From: Lunularia cruciata
Lineage: Eukaryota > Streptophyta > Marchantiopsida > Lunulariales > Lunulariaceae
Direction: 5' to 3'
Length of the DNA: 64,000 nucleotides
Assembly (NCBI GenBank): GCA_948567375.1
Contig: OX419758.1
Span: 22,883,001-22,947,000 of the forward strand
How positions within the stretch are numbered: position 1 is the first letter of the stretch; each line of letters starts with the position of its first letter. Made by a program: the position numbers and the translations under genes. Below the pieces are notes generated by a model. The model made no database searches, was not told the DNA's origin, and saw only the letters and a list, made by a program, of their open reading frames with translations. Positions 43,200-54,910 of this stretch are shown piece by piece.

Positions 43200-46036
43200 C
43201 TATTTAGCAAGGTTACCGGTCTTCTAGTAGTTGGAAACTAAACTCCACAACATTGTATCAAGAACTCCGCTCTTAGGAAGTTTGCCACCACCACATTATG
43301 TAAGGTGCAGTGACCATCCATGAAAGTAACTATATCCACTTGCACCCAATAGAGAGGTGGTCCTGGAAGATCCAACCATTGCTCAATCTGAACTTGGGCC
43401 CATGTAGCATGCAAGATTTGAGTGACCATATCCCAAAGTGCATCATGGACTCAAATGGGCTTGCCACTTATTGCACATTGTAGAAAGTGTATCCCATGCA
43501 TATTATAAGGAGAACCACATGTGCATTGATCTGAAAACCTTATGAGAGCTTGTTGTAGGAGACCCAACCTCAAGAGTGCTATGGAGAACTCCACAAAAGT
43601 GAAATGGAAGTCATCAATCAAGGGTGAAGCCTAGAGCCATGCTCCAAAGCCTTTCCCTCACAAGAGAGGTTCCTAGCTCTATCAAGTAAAGGTACATCAA
43701 TGAGGATGCTAGTAAGTATATGAGTATGCATATACTCATTGAGATTTTCTTGGAGCTTCCAACAATCTAGGGAGACAAAGTGAATAAACTCATGGAGGGA
43801 TGTGCGTGCAAGGCTTGGCAATAAGGCACAAGCCAATCAAAGATATATCTCAAAGGCATAAGTACATGAATCAACCATTGTGATAGGTCCTAAAAAAAGG
43901 AGACCCTCATATAAGAACCGGTTTATCTAATCAGGGGACCACTATAGCCCATGCTCTAATATATGCTATTGGTGCGGTGGCCTCCTACCTTATGAGGCCA
44001 TATCTCTCCATGACTATGGGGAGAGCTACATGCTACATACACCACTTATTTGATAGTTATGAGAGCATGCCTTGCCCTAGCAAAGTGGAGAATATATGGT
44101 GGATAGTATTATCAAATATCTGCCAATGTGGCAATAATGCCTCTATAGGTGGGAATGTCCATGCTAAATATGAAACCCTAGGAAGGTAACACCAACTAAG
44201 AATGGAATAGACCACTTGGATATTCCCTTACCAAGGGGGGAGGTGAGCATGGGCTATGGCTTGTACTGAGGTGTCCAATATGAACAAAGTACAAAAATCC
44301 TCCTATCCTAACAAAGATCCCAAAACTCTAAAGGGAGATTCCCTTGAGAGGGAATTGGAATCTTGGTGGGAAGTGAATGGGAATGAGTACCATGCATGGG
44401 CTCCAAACCTTGCATTTATGAGTATGGATGTGTAATTCCAAGGCCTCTAAGCTGAATGTGAAAGTAGAAATTGCTCTAACTACATCTTCCAATGGGCCTA
44501 AAATATGAATGTCATCCGAGATGGATGTGAAAAGATAAGTCGGGTTAGTTGTGGCAACTTGTTGTAAAGCCATGTAATATGCTTTGGTAAATAGAGGCCC
44601 CCCAATGGATCCTCCTATCATGTGCACTCAACTAATATCAACTATGAGAATTCTTGTAGTGGTACGGTGGCTTTACAATAGAGGTATGTCAATACCATAG
44701 AATGTATGGACAAAGGGAATCAATGAAGGGATGTGATCTATAATTGAAGAAAGAGCATGGAATAAAGTTGGATAAGAGATGGTATTGAAGGCATTGGAAA
44801 CATCAACTTGGACTACCACTCAATCTAGATGAATTTCCAAGGATGCTCAAATGCCTACAATAACTGTCTTGTAATCCCCTAGAGTAGCCACAACAAATTG
44901 ATGGGGAGATAAGAAAGAAGAAATAAAGTATCACATCTATAACAAAATACTGCAAGAGACAAGATGAAAAAAAATTCCCCAAATGGAAATGGGGTGCACA
45001 CTTGAGGTCTCCTTTGCCAAAGCAAGGAGACAAGAGGTGCCAAATGGATAAGCTACTCCAAGTGACATATGATTGGAGGCAATGTGCTAACAGAATGCAA
45101 AGAGAAGAGGAAAGCTTGAATCAGAGCATTTGAGAAGAGACAATCCCATAGCTGCTCAAAAACTAGGCCAAGTAGACCACCCATTGAGAAACATAGAGAG
45201 CGGAGTAGTGCATGGGCAAAACAAGACTTTGTTAGATGTAACTCCTCATCTAGTTAATAATCATGAAGGAATGAAGGAAGGTCCTTAAAAGAAGTTGGAT
45301 GGAGTGTCTAGAGTTGTGATAAAGTCTAAGAGGAGAAGAGTGCTAGCCAAGTAGGTAAGAGAGCTTGGGCTGCCTACTACCGTGTACTCCCTTATCTTAT
45401 CTAACACCAAGGATCAACGGTGCTCTAGAGGTAGGGCATGGGGCTATGGAGACTTTGCAATCTGTTTGGCTACTATATAGGCTGTAAAGGTGTACTCCTC
45501 CTTAAGGGATGCCCAATCTCCTCTCAAGCACCTATGAATCCTAGAGGCAGTCTCTTGATGGCCCAAAGTGCCTCCATGGGCTAGAAGAAGTAATGTCCAC
45601 TAGGGGAAAAGTGCCAATAATATCCAAACTAGAGACATCTCTCTCCTAGTCATCAATCCAAATAACATGGAGTAGGAAGGAGAGTTTGAAGTCCACAAGA
45701 GGATGTAAAGGCATAGAATCCTAATAGACATCCATAGGCAATGCAAACTTGGTAGGAATGCTTGGATAGGGTTCAAAGAGTGTTACCATATGTATGAGTC
45801 GGTTGAGAGGTTGTAGAGACATTATTGAATTGTGGAAGGTTTGAGGGGATAGAGGTGGCTTCTGCTCCCTCATATACAAAAAACTAGATCTCCCTCTATG
45901 TTGTGCAAGACTGATCCCTACCCATGGATAATTTGGACAAGACTATGTGGGATGCTAATGGGGTGGGATATAACGATGTGCTAAGGACCCAGGTGGAGGA
46001 GACTAATCTTGTGGGGGTGGTGGGGCAGTAGGAAGA
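43200..46036 (-). mobile_element. LINE copy K: non-LTR reverse transcriptase, reverse strand
   Basis: Minus strand, in broken frames. From the right: a segment before RT (45100-45850), then SPHQFVVATLGDYK, QVDVSNAFNTIS (about 44777-44815), SLIPFVHTFYG, GGSIGGPLF and SISDDIHILGPLED (44506-44540), followed by LHIHTHKCKVWSP. Near the left end a Cys/His cluster CTCGSPYNMHGIHFLQC (43471-43527) and VQVDIVTF are seen. The SDDIHI block stands at the catalytic YxDD place. The C-terminal cluster and the following acidic pattern may belong to a restriction-like endonuclease, as in some LINE groups. M and L are further copies. Confidence 0.75.
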
Positions 46037-46376
46037 AGCTTGAGCTACCACCACACATGAAGATCCATCTAGTGTTCCATGTATCCTTACAATGTAGATA
46101 TGCATCTTGACCGCCCCACTTTCGTTCCATACAAGAAATTAAACCTTCTCCAACACTCATTGATGGCATAAAGGAATATGAAGTTGAACATATTTTCAAG
46201 AAATGCATCTGTGGTACCCCCATCCGCATGTGGAATATCTTGTACATTGGAAAGGGTACCCATTTTATGAGGCAACATGAGAGCCAATAGCTAATTTGTC
46301 CCATGCACCGGTGTTAGTGTAATCTTTTGAACAACAACTTTGCAACGAGGACATTGCATCTTAAAAGGGGGAGGTT
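46037..46376 (+). pseudogene. Element J: chromodomain remnant, 5'-truncated chromovirus
   Basis: The match to D starts abruptly at AGCTTGAGCTACCACCACAC (D 34980). The chromodomain region reads EYEVEHIFKKC and a shifted YLVHWKGYPFYEAT. A purine tract AAAAGGGGGAGG precedes the LTR. The rest of the element is missing on the left, where LINE K sequence abuts. Confidence 0.8.
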
Positions 46377-46969
46377 TGTAATACAAACAGCTAGACATAT
46401 TATCTAAAGGTGGAAATTGGCTTGGTAACATTTGGAAGGATGATATATATGATGGACTAAGTAGATCAAATAAAGATATCACCAAAAGAGTACTTCCACT
46501 AATATGGCAAGAGCGGAAAACACCTTGAAAACTTTAGAGCTAATTTTGGAGACCTAAATAGATGAATTAGGTCTCAAAAATAGAAAAAATATTTCCCCTT
46601 CAAGAAAAATAGCATGCCTTCTCCCTCCATTATTGTCAAGAGCTTTCCAAGAATACCTCACCCATGCGATTTTGAGTTTGCTATAGGAAGATTCCCTAAA
46701 GATTCCTTTTGGTCAAACTTGTTTGACCAACCAGATAGGACAAGGACCAACATGTCACCTGTCCATGCAACTAATCTAAGGGTGGAGCTAGTTGATATAT
46801 CACAAATCCATGTATCTGATCCAAAGGTGGAGCTTCCTTTGAGAGAATCCTCTTTGCTATATAATGAAAACAAGATGCTCCTTTGGAACACCAGAGTATT
46901 GAGTGTTGAAGCTTTGTGTTTCTCCTCTTGTGTTTCTCTTGGAGGTTCTAATATCCTTGGAATATTACA
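46377..46969 (+). repeat. 3' LTR of J
   Basis: 593 bases, TGTAATACAAACAGC to AATATTACA. It has a single U3 unit, without the D duplication. The TATA region CTATATAATG is near 46856-46865. Confidence 0.9.
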
Positions 46970-48639
46970 CTATGGCCCATGCCAATGAACAAAATGGAGA
47001 TATCTAGAAAGAATTTACCAAAGGTGTACACCTCCTAAAGAGTGCCCAAGAAAGGTTATCACCCAAAAATGTGACATAGTAGAGAAATATGACATATCCC
47101 GACAAAAAAGAAAAAGAAAAAAAAAGGATAGGAAATAAAGAAAAAAAAACCTATAAGAGAGGTGAGGAGTGCCTATCTACAACCACCAGAGTTCTCCCTC
47201 CGCCTCCAATGTCCCATCCACCAGCAGGTGCGACCACCTGTCCGTGATATTTGTGCTCAACACCAAACCCCAAGCAAGTATCAATGAAGTCAATAATGGT
47301 GAAAGACTCCTATGCCCATTGAAGGATCCATTAGCACATAGGCTCCACCCCGTGTGGTACAAAAATCCATTTGTACAAAAACCTACATGTACAAACACTT
47401 CTTGGTACAAGAACCACTTGGTGTAGAAACCTTGGGGTACAAGAACTCTTCGTTACAAGAACAATCTGGTAGAAGAACACACCAATACCAAAACTATATC
47501 CCGTACAAGAACCTATAGGGGTGCCAAATCCCTAATCATGACAGTGTGCAACAGCCCTAATCCCCCAACATCTCCTAACATTCGAGTATAGTTTGCAATG
47601 TTTTCCCTATGGCCAAACAAAAGTACCTACTAACCACCAACAATCATCTTCAAGCAATCCCGCTACCCCTCAGATTTCCAGTCCTCAAACAGAGTAACAA
47701 ACCTGGACTAACAGTACAAATTTGCAAGCATGCCCAAACTTCATCTCCGTAGGATAGTACCCCCAAGTCTAGTCCGGATCCCTCCTGCAGCCACATCCCC
47801 AAGTTTACTATCCTCGTGATCTCAATAAGTTAATGAACCGCTCCAATTTTCAAATTGATGTCCCGTCCCGACCCGATACTCACTATCAAGGAACTCAAAT
47901 CATAGAATTTTGAGTCCAGGATATGTTTGAGGCTTGCTCACGCACTCAGGGTATACTTGTTTATTCGATTCAATATCCCATGCCTTGACCCGACGATCAT
48001 CTCCTTGGTTCCTCAAATTTGGTACTGTAAGTTTAGTTCAGGTAGTTAACTATATTTAATAACTGATAACTATATCCGTTGCAAACTGAAAGGGGGTCAG
48101 TAACCCTCCTCGAATTTCCTCACCCAACCTTCCCGTGACTGAAGCTTCGTTGATTTCTTGAAGTTTATGTCTAGAGCAACAGAAAATTCAACACATCCTA
48201 TCCAACACCAATGCAACAAAATTCAGATAGCGGGGCTGCAGTCGCCGGTCGGTAGAACACATGACGATCCACCACATAACGAACAGTGATCAAGAACTTC
48301 TCAAATTAACCATACTCAATCTATGTGAAGATCTGGATATCACGATTACGGAACAATGAAGTGCGTGTTTGCTATCTTGCTTTGTTGCAAGCTTTCGCCC
48401 AAAACCATCACAAATCAAAGATCCCATCACTAGTCAAACATCAAAGCTCAAAGACTCTGTCAGCTTGGTAGGGCAGCTTGGTCTGTCGAGCAACTCTAGG
48501 TACACTCTAGATACACCTAGTGCCGGGGACTCACTTGCGGTCCAAACCACTTGCGGTCCAAACCATTTTGAGTAGAAACGCATTTGATCCTATGAGCCGT
48601 GTCCATACCATTTGGAGTAGTAAGAAATTGGATTCCATG
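46970..48639. other. Low-copy stretch, no gene recognised
   Basis: Nothing here matches the retroelements in the window. It contains an A-rich tract (47103-47155), a GTACAAGAACC-type array (47357-47518) and a 16-bp tandem pair ACTTGCGGTCCAAACC (48533-48564). CpG is kept far more often than in the transposon blocks (for example 47760-48330). Short frames at 47169-47426 and 48369-48575 show no known domain. Confidence 0.5.
47357..47518 (+). repeat. Degenerate short tandem array (GTACAAGAACC type)
   Basis: Roughly eight variants of (G)GTACAA(G/A)AACC with spacings of about 16-22 bases. It reads through in one frame as repeated WYKN/YKN pieces. It may be a decayed minisatellite. Confidence 0.6.
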
Positions 48640-48690
48640 ATTTATTTGTTGATACTCGCACCTTCAATTGCAGAGTATCAACAAATAAAT
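48640..48690. repeat. Perfect 18-bp inverted repeat (hairpin)
   Basis: The arm ATTTATTTGTTGATACTC (48640-48657) and its exact reverse complement (48673-48690) surround a 15-base loop. It lies about 150 bases before the PGG-like sequence. It could fold as RNA or be the remains of a small transposon. Confidence 0.8.
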
Positions 48691-48841
48691 AAATCTTCAA
48701 CAATAAATAATAAATCTTCACGCTCCACTTGGAGGCTGGCCCGAAATAGACAAAGTGGGTATATAAAAAAGTTAAAGATATTCATGATAATAAAGCGGAG
48801 GAGCAAATCGATAGAGTCATAAAGTATGTGTCAATCCCTTC

Positions 48842-49405
48842 TTGCAAGCTGGAGCAAGCATAGAGAAGTCCAACGAGAAACCCAAGAATGAAGCGAGTCT
48901 CACTACTGCAGCCACTGCGATTTCGGTGACTGCAGCACTCGTGGCAACAGCTTCGTATAGTGGACCGCTTCAAGTCCTAACGGATTGCGGCACGTCGACG
49001 TCAAGGTCGTCATCATTTTTGATACTTTGGCGTCTATGTGGCTTTCTCCTCCATCGTGTTGGTTATGATTCCTTCTCTTTCTATGCCTACAGAGTCAGTA
49101 TAGAGTGAGTGAAGACGACCGTGGAAGAGTGTACTCTACGCAGTGAATCTCCTCGTGATTTCTTCACTGTGCATTCTTGTTGCTTTTGCCGCGTGTAATG
49201 ATTAGTACGGTATTAGCGACCAGGGGGATTTATTTGCATATTGACGATTCGCTGATTTGTGAGAAGGCTTTTGCGGCTAGTCAAGTCTTTGGTGCTCACT
49301 TTCCCCGGATCGATATACAACCCTCCTCGGATGCCTTTTGTTTTCCTTACGTGTTGTTATCGATCATTTCCTATTTGTTATCTTTGATACCCTGGATGAT
49401 ATTAT
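48842..49405 (+). pseudogene. PGG-domain-like membrane protein remnant (uncertain)
   Basis: Across three frames the order of features fits the C-terminal PGG domain of plant ankyrin-repeat membrane proteins. ASLTTAATAISVTAALVATA is the first hydrophobic helix, followed by SYSGPLQ. After a frameshift comes VVIIFDTLA, then VYVAFSSIVLVMIPSLSM, and finally VNLLVISSLCILVAFAA (about 49140-49195). No ankyrin repeats are seen upstream. Frameshifts and stops mark a pseudogene unless small introns explain them. The last 76-codon stretch (49177-49407) ends in a hydrophobic segment. The identification rests on pattern only. Confidence 0.4.
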
Positions 49406-49409
49406 AATA

Positions 49410-50499
49410 TATCTAGTATCCAAAAGGCGATCAAGTTACAAATAGAGGTTTCAGTAGAACAAACGAAAGGAATCCAGAAAGCTGAAAGTCTACAGTTCCA
49501 TTTTTAGGATCTAACTCTTCCTAGGCACCAATGTAGACGGAACCCAAACATATCGGTATGACTCATATGGATTATAGCTTCGGAGAACCTCCGCTAGAGA
49601 TTCTGGAAAATACAAACAAATAATGATTTTGACTAGCCTCTTGGGCCTTCTCTGTATATATTGTCTAGTCATAGCCTTGTCAAAGAGAAAATAGAAGTTA
49701 CAAAAAGAACGTGGTAGATGATTATTGGAACTAAATGATGTTGCATTTGAAACACTAACCAGCAAAAGTACTTTCTTACTATAAAAAATGAAACTCCAGA
49801 GTTGGATGTGTATATGGATGGATCTGAATTCAATGAGTTCAATCATTGTACAAATCTGTTTAACAAAGGTCTTGTCTAGCTCTAATTTTATTATCAACCA
49901 ATAGGTGGACTGCAATCCATAACATGTACGAGATTATCTCGAGCACAGAGAGTGAGGATATGGATGGTAAAATTGAAACTTGAAATTTTGATATTTTTGA
50001 GGTGGAGGATTGTTGTAAATTAAGACTTTCTTTTATATTCTAAACTCTTTATACCCATTCAAGTTAAGGCATTACACGTGAGAGAGACATGGACAACTAT
50101 CATTGGATAATCTGATAAAAGAAACTGTTCTGTCTCACTATGTATCCATAGAATTCGATTTACACTCACTTTATTTTTTCCTTCATTTCTCGTTCCCCAA
50201 TTTCAGGAAAGCTTCTCAAATTTGTAAAATATGTACAAAGCTATGCGGATCACATTTTGAGCATCAAGAATAATCCAATTGATTGCCACCTGTCAATCAC
50301 CGATTTCTTAACTTTTGGCGCATGGTCAAAACTTGCAGCAATTGACTATCTTTTCATTTTTAGTATGATTTTTATTTATATGCATATCCTGAACCTTTCT
50401 AAAAGTCTAATTTTCTACTCAAATATTTTTTTAGTTGTCATCATGTCAGTAATCCAAAATGCTTTCTCAATTTCGTTCATTGATGTTTACAGATGATTA
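49410..50499. other. Unassigned low-copy stretch
   Basis: A 134-codon minus-strand frame (49511-49915) and a 79-codon + frame (50257-50496, with two hydrophobic segments) are open, but neither shows a known motif. I see no retroelement homology here. Confidence 0.35.
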
Positions 50500-52107
50500 A
50501 CGAAGGATTAAGCAATTAGTACGGTACCGTATTGCCCATAAGAATAGAGTCGAGTCACGTTGTTAATGTTGTTCTGATGTTCAGAATCTTGTCGCCGTAA
50601 ACTGCTGATTCGAAGCTAAATGTTGGTGTCGTGATTTGCTCTGCCGAAAATGCTATCACTTGAAGCTGAGGACAGATTCTGTCGCTGACTAGGAAATTTT
50701 CATGCTGTTAGACCCGAAACTACCTTACCACCAAGTTTATTCATGCTCAGAATGTAGTAACGACTCAAGTTCAGAACCAGCTATCGTAGCGACAAGTGTT
50801 CGTTCTTGCGGTGGATGATAAACAACTAAAGTGACAGAACCCTTCACTGATTCAAGTTTATAGAACAACCATTTGCTCACTTTGTAGCGAACGAATGTAC
50901 CCAAACCTAACTCTGATACCAGATGAGTTGTATCAGTTAATAACGTTTTAGATGTTAAATTACATAGTCGTTACCGATAATTAGAGAAACTGGACGATGT
51001 GGGAATCAATTTTAGGTTCAACTTCGTGCTCATTCTGTTCTAAAGTTACTGCCGGTCCAGCTTATTCAGAACTCATGACAAGATTAAATCATGTGTAAAG
51101 TAGGACGGAACCCGGTATTACCATGGTCGGTTCTAGGAGTGAAATTGTTAATGGACGAATCGAATTGGCCCTGCAGTAGCAAGATAATTTATGACCATTT
51201 CTGCATAAACGTAAAAGTGGTTCAGTGTCGGAGTACTTCTGGAATTAAGTGGTGGTTCTGTGATTTAGACAGCATGCGCACGTAGCTGTGATTGTGACCA
51301 TTACTGCACACAAATAAAAGTGGTTCCGTGTTGGAATATTTCTGGAATCTAAGTGGTGGCTCTTTGATTTAGATAGCATGCGCAAGTAGCTCCATAATTT
51401 GGGATGTTTGCGCGTTAATTGACATAAGATTGATGATTGCGCACATCTTTGCACACACCTCGATGTCGTTGGAAAAAATACCTTCTATCATACCCGAGAT
51501 ATATCATAGTAGAAAGGCTGAAGTACTCCACGCATCACCAGCTCAGCAGGTACTCGTCCGAAGGAAAAACATTTTCGTCAAACAAAACCTGCCATCCCAT
51601 CTTTGACCCGGCCTAACTATCTCTCGTATTATGGGACATGCTAAAGTCCGTTGCAGTGTGGTCATTCCCGTGACTGGCCCAAAAGTTCTTTAGTTTACGA
51701 GAAGTGCCATCAACTAAACTCGCTGTAACCAAAACAAAACCTTATGCACACCTGTACACTTAAATCAAATCTATCCATTATTTTGAAAAGCCTTGCTGAA
51801 AAATAAATTCGAGGGGTTTTAGTATGGCTAGCACGGAAAAGGTTAATTCTTAGTTTGATAATTTGATTTATTTTGGTTAATCCAATGAGGATCTAGATTT
51901 GGATCCAAAGTTTCAAATTTATAGAAAATTAAATCACATGCACTGGTATCGTATGCACTGGCATAGTAAGGAATCTGCTAGCTGGAGCTGCCACCCATTA
52001 GAACTAAGTGAGCCTCGAACGGGCAGTGAAGCTGAGATGGCATCAAATGAACTCACTATGAAGCACTTTCAAATTGGTGCATGATTTTAAACTTTCCATA
52101 AACCAGA
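50500..52107. other. Possible LTR-element remnant, reverse strand, and unassigned sequence
   Basis: CTCTGATACCA at 50911-50921 is the exact complement of the iMet primer site TGGTATCAGAG. It is followed by GATGAGTTGTATCAG, which could be the inverted end of a 5' LTR. A 103-bp tandem repeat lies at 51192-51391, within the supposed LTR. No coding domain supports it. CpG is kept through much of this stretch. Confidence 0.35.
51192..51391 (+). repeat. Tandem repeat, two units of about 100 bp
   Basis: Units 51192-51287 and 51295-51391 (period 103) both begin TGACCATT(T/A)CTGCA and end GTAGCT, with AAGTGGTGGTTCTGTG/AAGTGGTGGCTCTTTG inside. Confidence 0.85.
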
Positions 52108-52202
52108 GAAGGCAACCACATAGAACACAAAAAGGATGGGAAAACCCCATAGAACACAAGAAGGATAGGAAGACCCCATCATCAAGCCGTACAAGGGAGA
52201 GA
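52108..52202 (+). repeat. Dispersed repeat, copy 1 (ends CAAGCCGTACAAGGGAGAGA)
   Basis: It contains two short AGAACACAA(A/G)AAGGAT(G/A)GGAA units and then matches 60801-60866 through ATCAAGCCGTACAAGGGAGAGA. It stands immediately left of element P, and the other copy lies right of LINE L. Confidence 0.65.
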
Positions 52203-52209
52203 CAAAAGA

Positions 52210-52747
52210 GGTAGACCAATTTAGAGTTTCATTTTCTAATAACTTTGGAATTTACAATATTGTATTTTGGAACTGAGTAATGTAAATCCTCATGGAATCA
52301 AACTGCTCCAATTCTATCAATCTATCTTGTGCATCTCATACAACATTCATCGCTTTGAAACACCCCATTTTTTCCTCTTGAATTCGTCCCATATCAAGAT
52401 TAGAGCAACAAATTGCCATTGAGTTTACTCTACTTGGAGTTGCCACCATCATTTTCCCATTTCATCTTATTGGTTTGAATCCAAAAGAATATGTCGTTGT
52501 TCATCCAAAAGACTAGTTGTTTCAAAATAACATTAATAATCAAACATAAAATTATTTACTATATTGATAGATTCTTAGATTCTACCTTGAAAATTGAAGC
52601 CAATCTTCTCTTTATCAAAATGATATTCTCTTTATTTGCTATTGTTGTCTACTATCACAATCTCTTTCTTCAAAAAGTCTAGTAAAGTGTTCAATCTAAT
52701 GTTGCATAACAAGAATAACTTTGGGCATAGCTGCCATGATTACTACT
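52210..52747 (-). pseudogene. P gag remnant
   Basis: On the minus strand it matches A gag 5630-6160, including pieces equivalent to LLASSQLDGGA and TQFQNI. It is heavily mutated, without an open frame longer than about 60 codons. It is truncated at the left, at a CTCTTTTGTCTC junction. Confidence 0.65.
52743..52747. repeat. Target site duplication of N, left copy (CTACT)
   Basis: CTACT precedes TGTAATGTTCC and is repeated at 58865-58869 right after the other LTR. Confidence 0.9.
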
Positions 52748-53278
52748 TGTAATGTTCCGAGATAAGAGAAACCCCAAGAGAAATACAAGGTTTAATTTCT
52801 CTATACTTTGATGTCCCAAAGGAACACTTTAATTTTATTATACCATGGAGAAGATCCCTTCCAAGGGAGAAACACCCTTAAATATGATCTATAGGTTGGT
52901 GACATGTCAGACTAGGTCCCATTTGGTTGGTAAAAAAGGTTTGACTATAGGGAATCTTTTAGGGATCTTCCTATAGAAAGCTCAAAAAACTATGGAAATG
53001 GTACCGTTGGAAAGATCTTGACAAGAAAAAGAAGGGAAGAAGAAGGAAAATTTCTTCTTGGGGGAGAACATTTAATTTATGAGGCCTAATTCATTTGTTT
53101 AAGCCTCCAAAATTAGCTCTAAATTTTTTGGTGTGTTTTTTGCCTTTGCCCTATTAGTGGCAGTACTCTTTAGCTCAAACCTTTATCTAATCTACTTAGA
53201 CCACCATGTATGATATCCATAAAGTATAACCAAGCCAATTTCCACCTCTAAATAATTTTTCTAGCTAATAGTATTGCA
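52748..53278 (-). repeat. 3' LTR of N
   Basis: TGTAATGTTCCGAG to AGTATTGCA, 531 bases. The inverted purine tract TCTCCCATTTAAG lies at 53282-53294. Confidence 0.9.
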
Positions 53279-53294
53279 AACATCTCCCATTTAA

Positions 53295-54910
53295 GACGTA
53301 ACATCTTGTTGCAAAATTGTTGCTCAAAAGATTGTAGTAACGCCGGTGTTTTGGTCAAATTAGCTATGGGCTCCCATGTTGCCTTATACATTGAGTAAAA
53401 TTTTCAATTTATGAGATATCCAACACAGAGATGGCAAGTAATAGGGATGCATTTTTGGAGAATGTGTTTGACTTTGTATTCCTTTGTCCATCAATGAGTG
53501 TTGGACAAGGACGAGCTTCTTGTACGGAAGGAAAGTGGAGAGGTCGGGATGCATATTTTTGTAGCAAGGAAACATGGAATATTGGATAGATCTTCACGTG
53601 TGGCGATAACTTGAGGTGATAGACCATTGCTCCAATTTGACAAATGATGGGAAAAAGACCAATAAAAAGACATCCAAGCTAATGAGCACCAACCATGTAA
53701 GATTGGTTGTGGACACCCAAACCTGATCCCTAATGTTGAACTCCATGTGCCTATGATGTGTCTTTGCATTTATTTTTTTTGCCAATTTTGGGCTATTTGT
53801 AATCTATTCTTGGCATTCTCCGCACATTGTTGGATTCTAGAACCAAAAGTGTTGACAAAATCAACTTTTGTAACCACTAGATAGATATTTACCAACCTTG
53901 AAGGTGTGAATTGTGTTCTACATGCATGAGGAAGAACTGTTTCACCTGTGTAGATGCATTCACTAAATTGTTATAGGCAAATTCCACCAGTGGAAGTAAT
54001 ATGTCCCCATCGTTTTTTCTCCTCTAAGGTGAAGCCCCATAGCATGTCCTTGATATTGTGATTGTCCTCTATTTGTCCATCATTTTTTGGATGGTATGCC
54101 ATGGACATGGTAAGTTTGGTTTTGAGGATGTCAAAGAGTGTTCTCCAAAATAAACTAGTGAATTGAGTTCCCCAATTTGTTATGAGCACTTGAGACAATC
54201 CATGGTGAGAAAGACCGCAGCTATGTACAATTCAGCTAATTGTGGTGTAGTCATGTCCTTGGTTGTAGGATACACATGAATCATTTTTTTAAGTCAGTCT
54301 ACAAAGACTGCAATGGAGTCAAAACCTACTATGATCTTGGGCAATTCACAAACCTGATCCATGCTGACCTATTCCCAATGTTGTGTAGGAGTAAGGAGGG
54401 GTTGAAGGAGACTTGTGGGAGCTTGATTAGAGGCTGTATTTTGTTGATAGAGTGTGGGCAGTTTTGAATGTATTCCATCACCTTTTTCTTCATCTTGGGC
54501 TAATAGTAATGGTGTTTGACTGCATTTAAGATCTTGTCCATTCCAACATGATCTACAATGGTAGAATCATGACGTTTTGCTAGAATAATGGTTCTTAGGT
54601 CTGGATCATCTAGGATCTATAACTTGCCATCACAAAAGATGAGTCCTTGGGTACAAGTTATGCCCTTGGATGATTGAGGACCTACAATCTCTAGATCTAT
54701 ATTTGTAGTATTAAGAATCCTTGGCCAAAAATCTAGGTTTATCTTTACCTCTACAACTATATTGTTCACCATAAGCATCTAGGTGAATGTATCCACAAGT
54801 TGCTTCTTGCATTCCACATATGTGATCATCATGTTGAACCATTATCTTCACCTTGCCAAACAAGTATATTTACAAGATAGTTCTTTTTGTGTCTCAAGGT
54901 AACCTAGTAG
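53295..54910 (-). pseudogene. N integrase and chromodomain
   Basis: Minus strand. The chromodomain at 53340-53470 is degraded. The C-terminal part at 53491-53790 has a LVVFFPSFVKLEQW frame and FHVSLLQKYAS. The core at 53960-54400 reads SQVLITNWGTQFTSLFWRTLF (Asp to Asn again) and YHPKNDGQIE. The finger at about 54480-54570 is followed upstream by a PLTTRTQGL-like part. Stops throughout. Confidence 0.75.

Noticed and set aside
43977-44189. 70-codon + strand frame in LINE K
   Set aside because: Shadow of the minus-strand LINE coding region. It shares openness with the K/L family only because the coding strand is conserved.
49511-49915. 134-codon minus-strand frame
   Set aside because: Open, but without any motif, signal or neighbour to support it. 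Kept only as a remark in the region entry.
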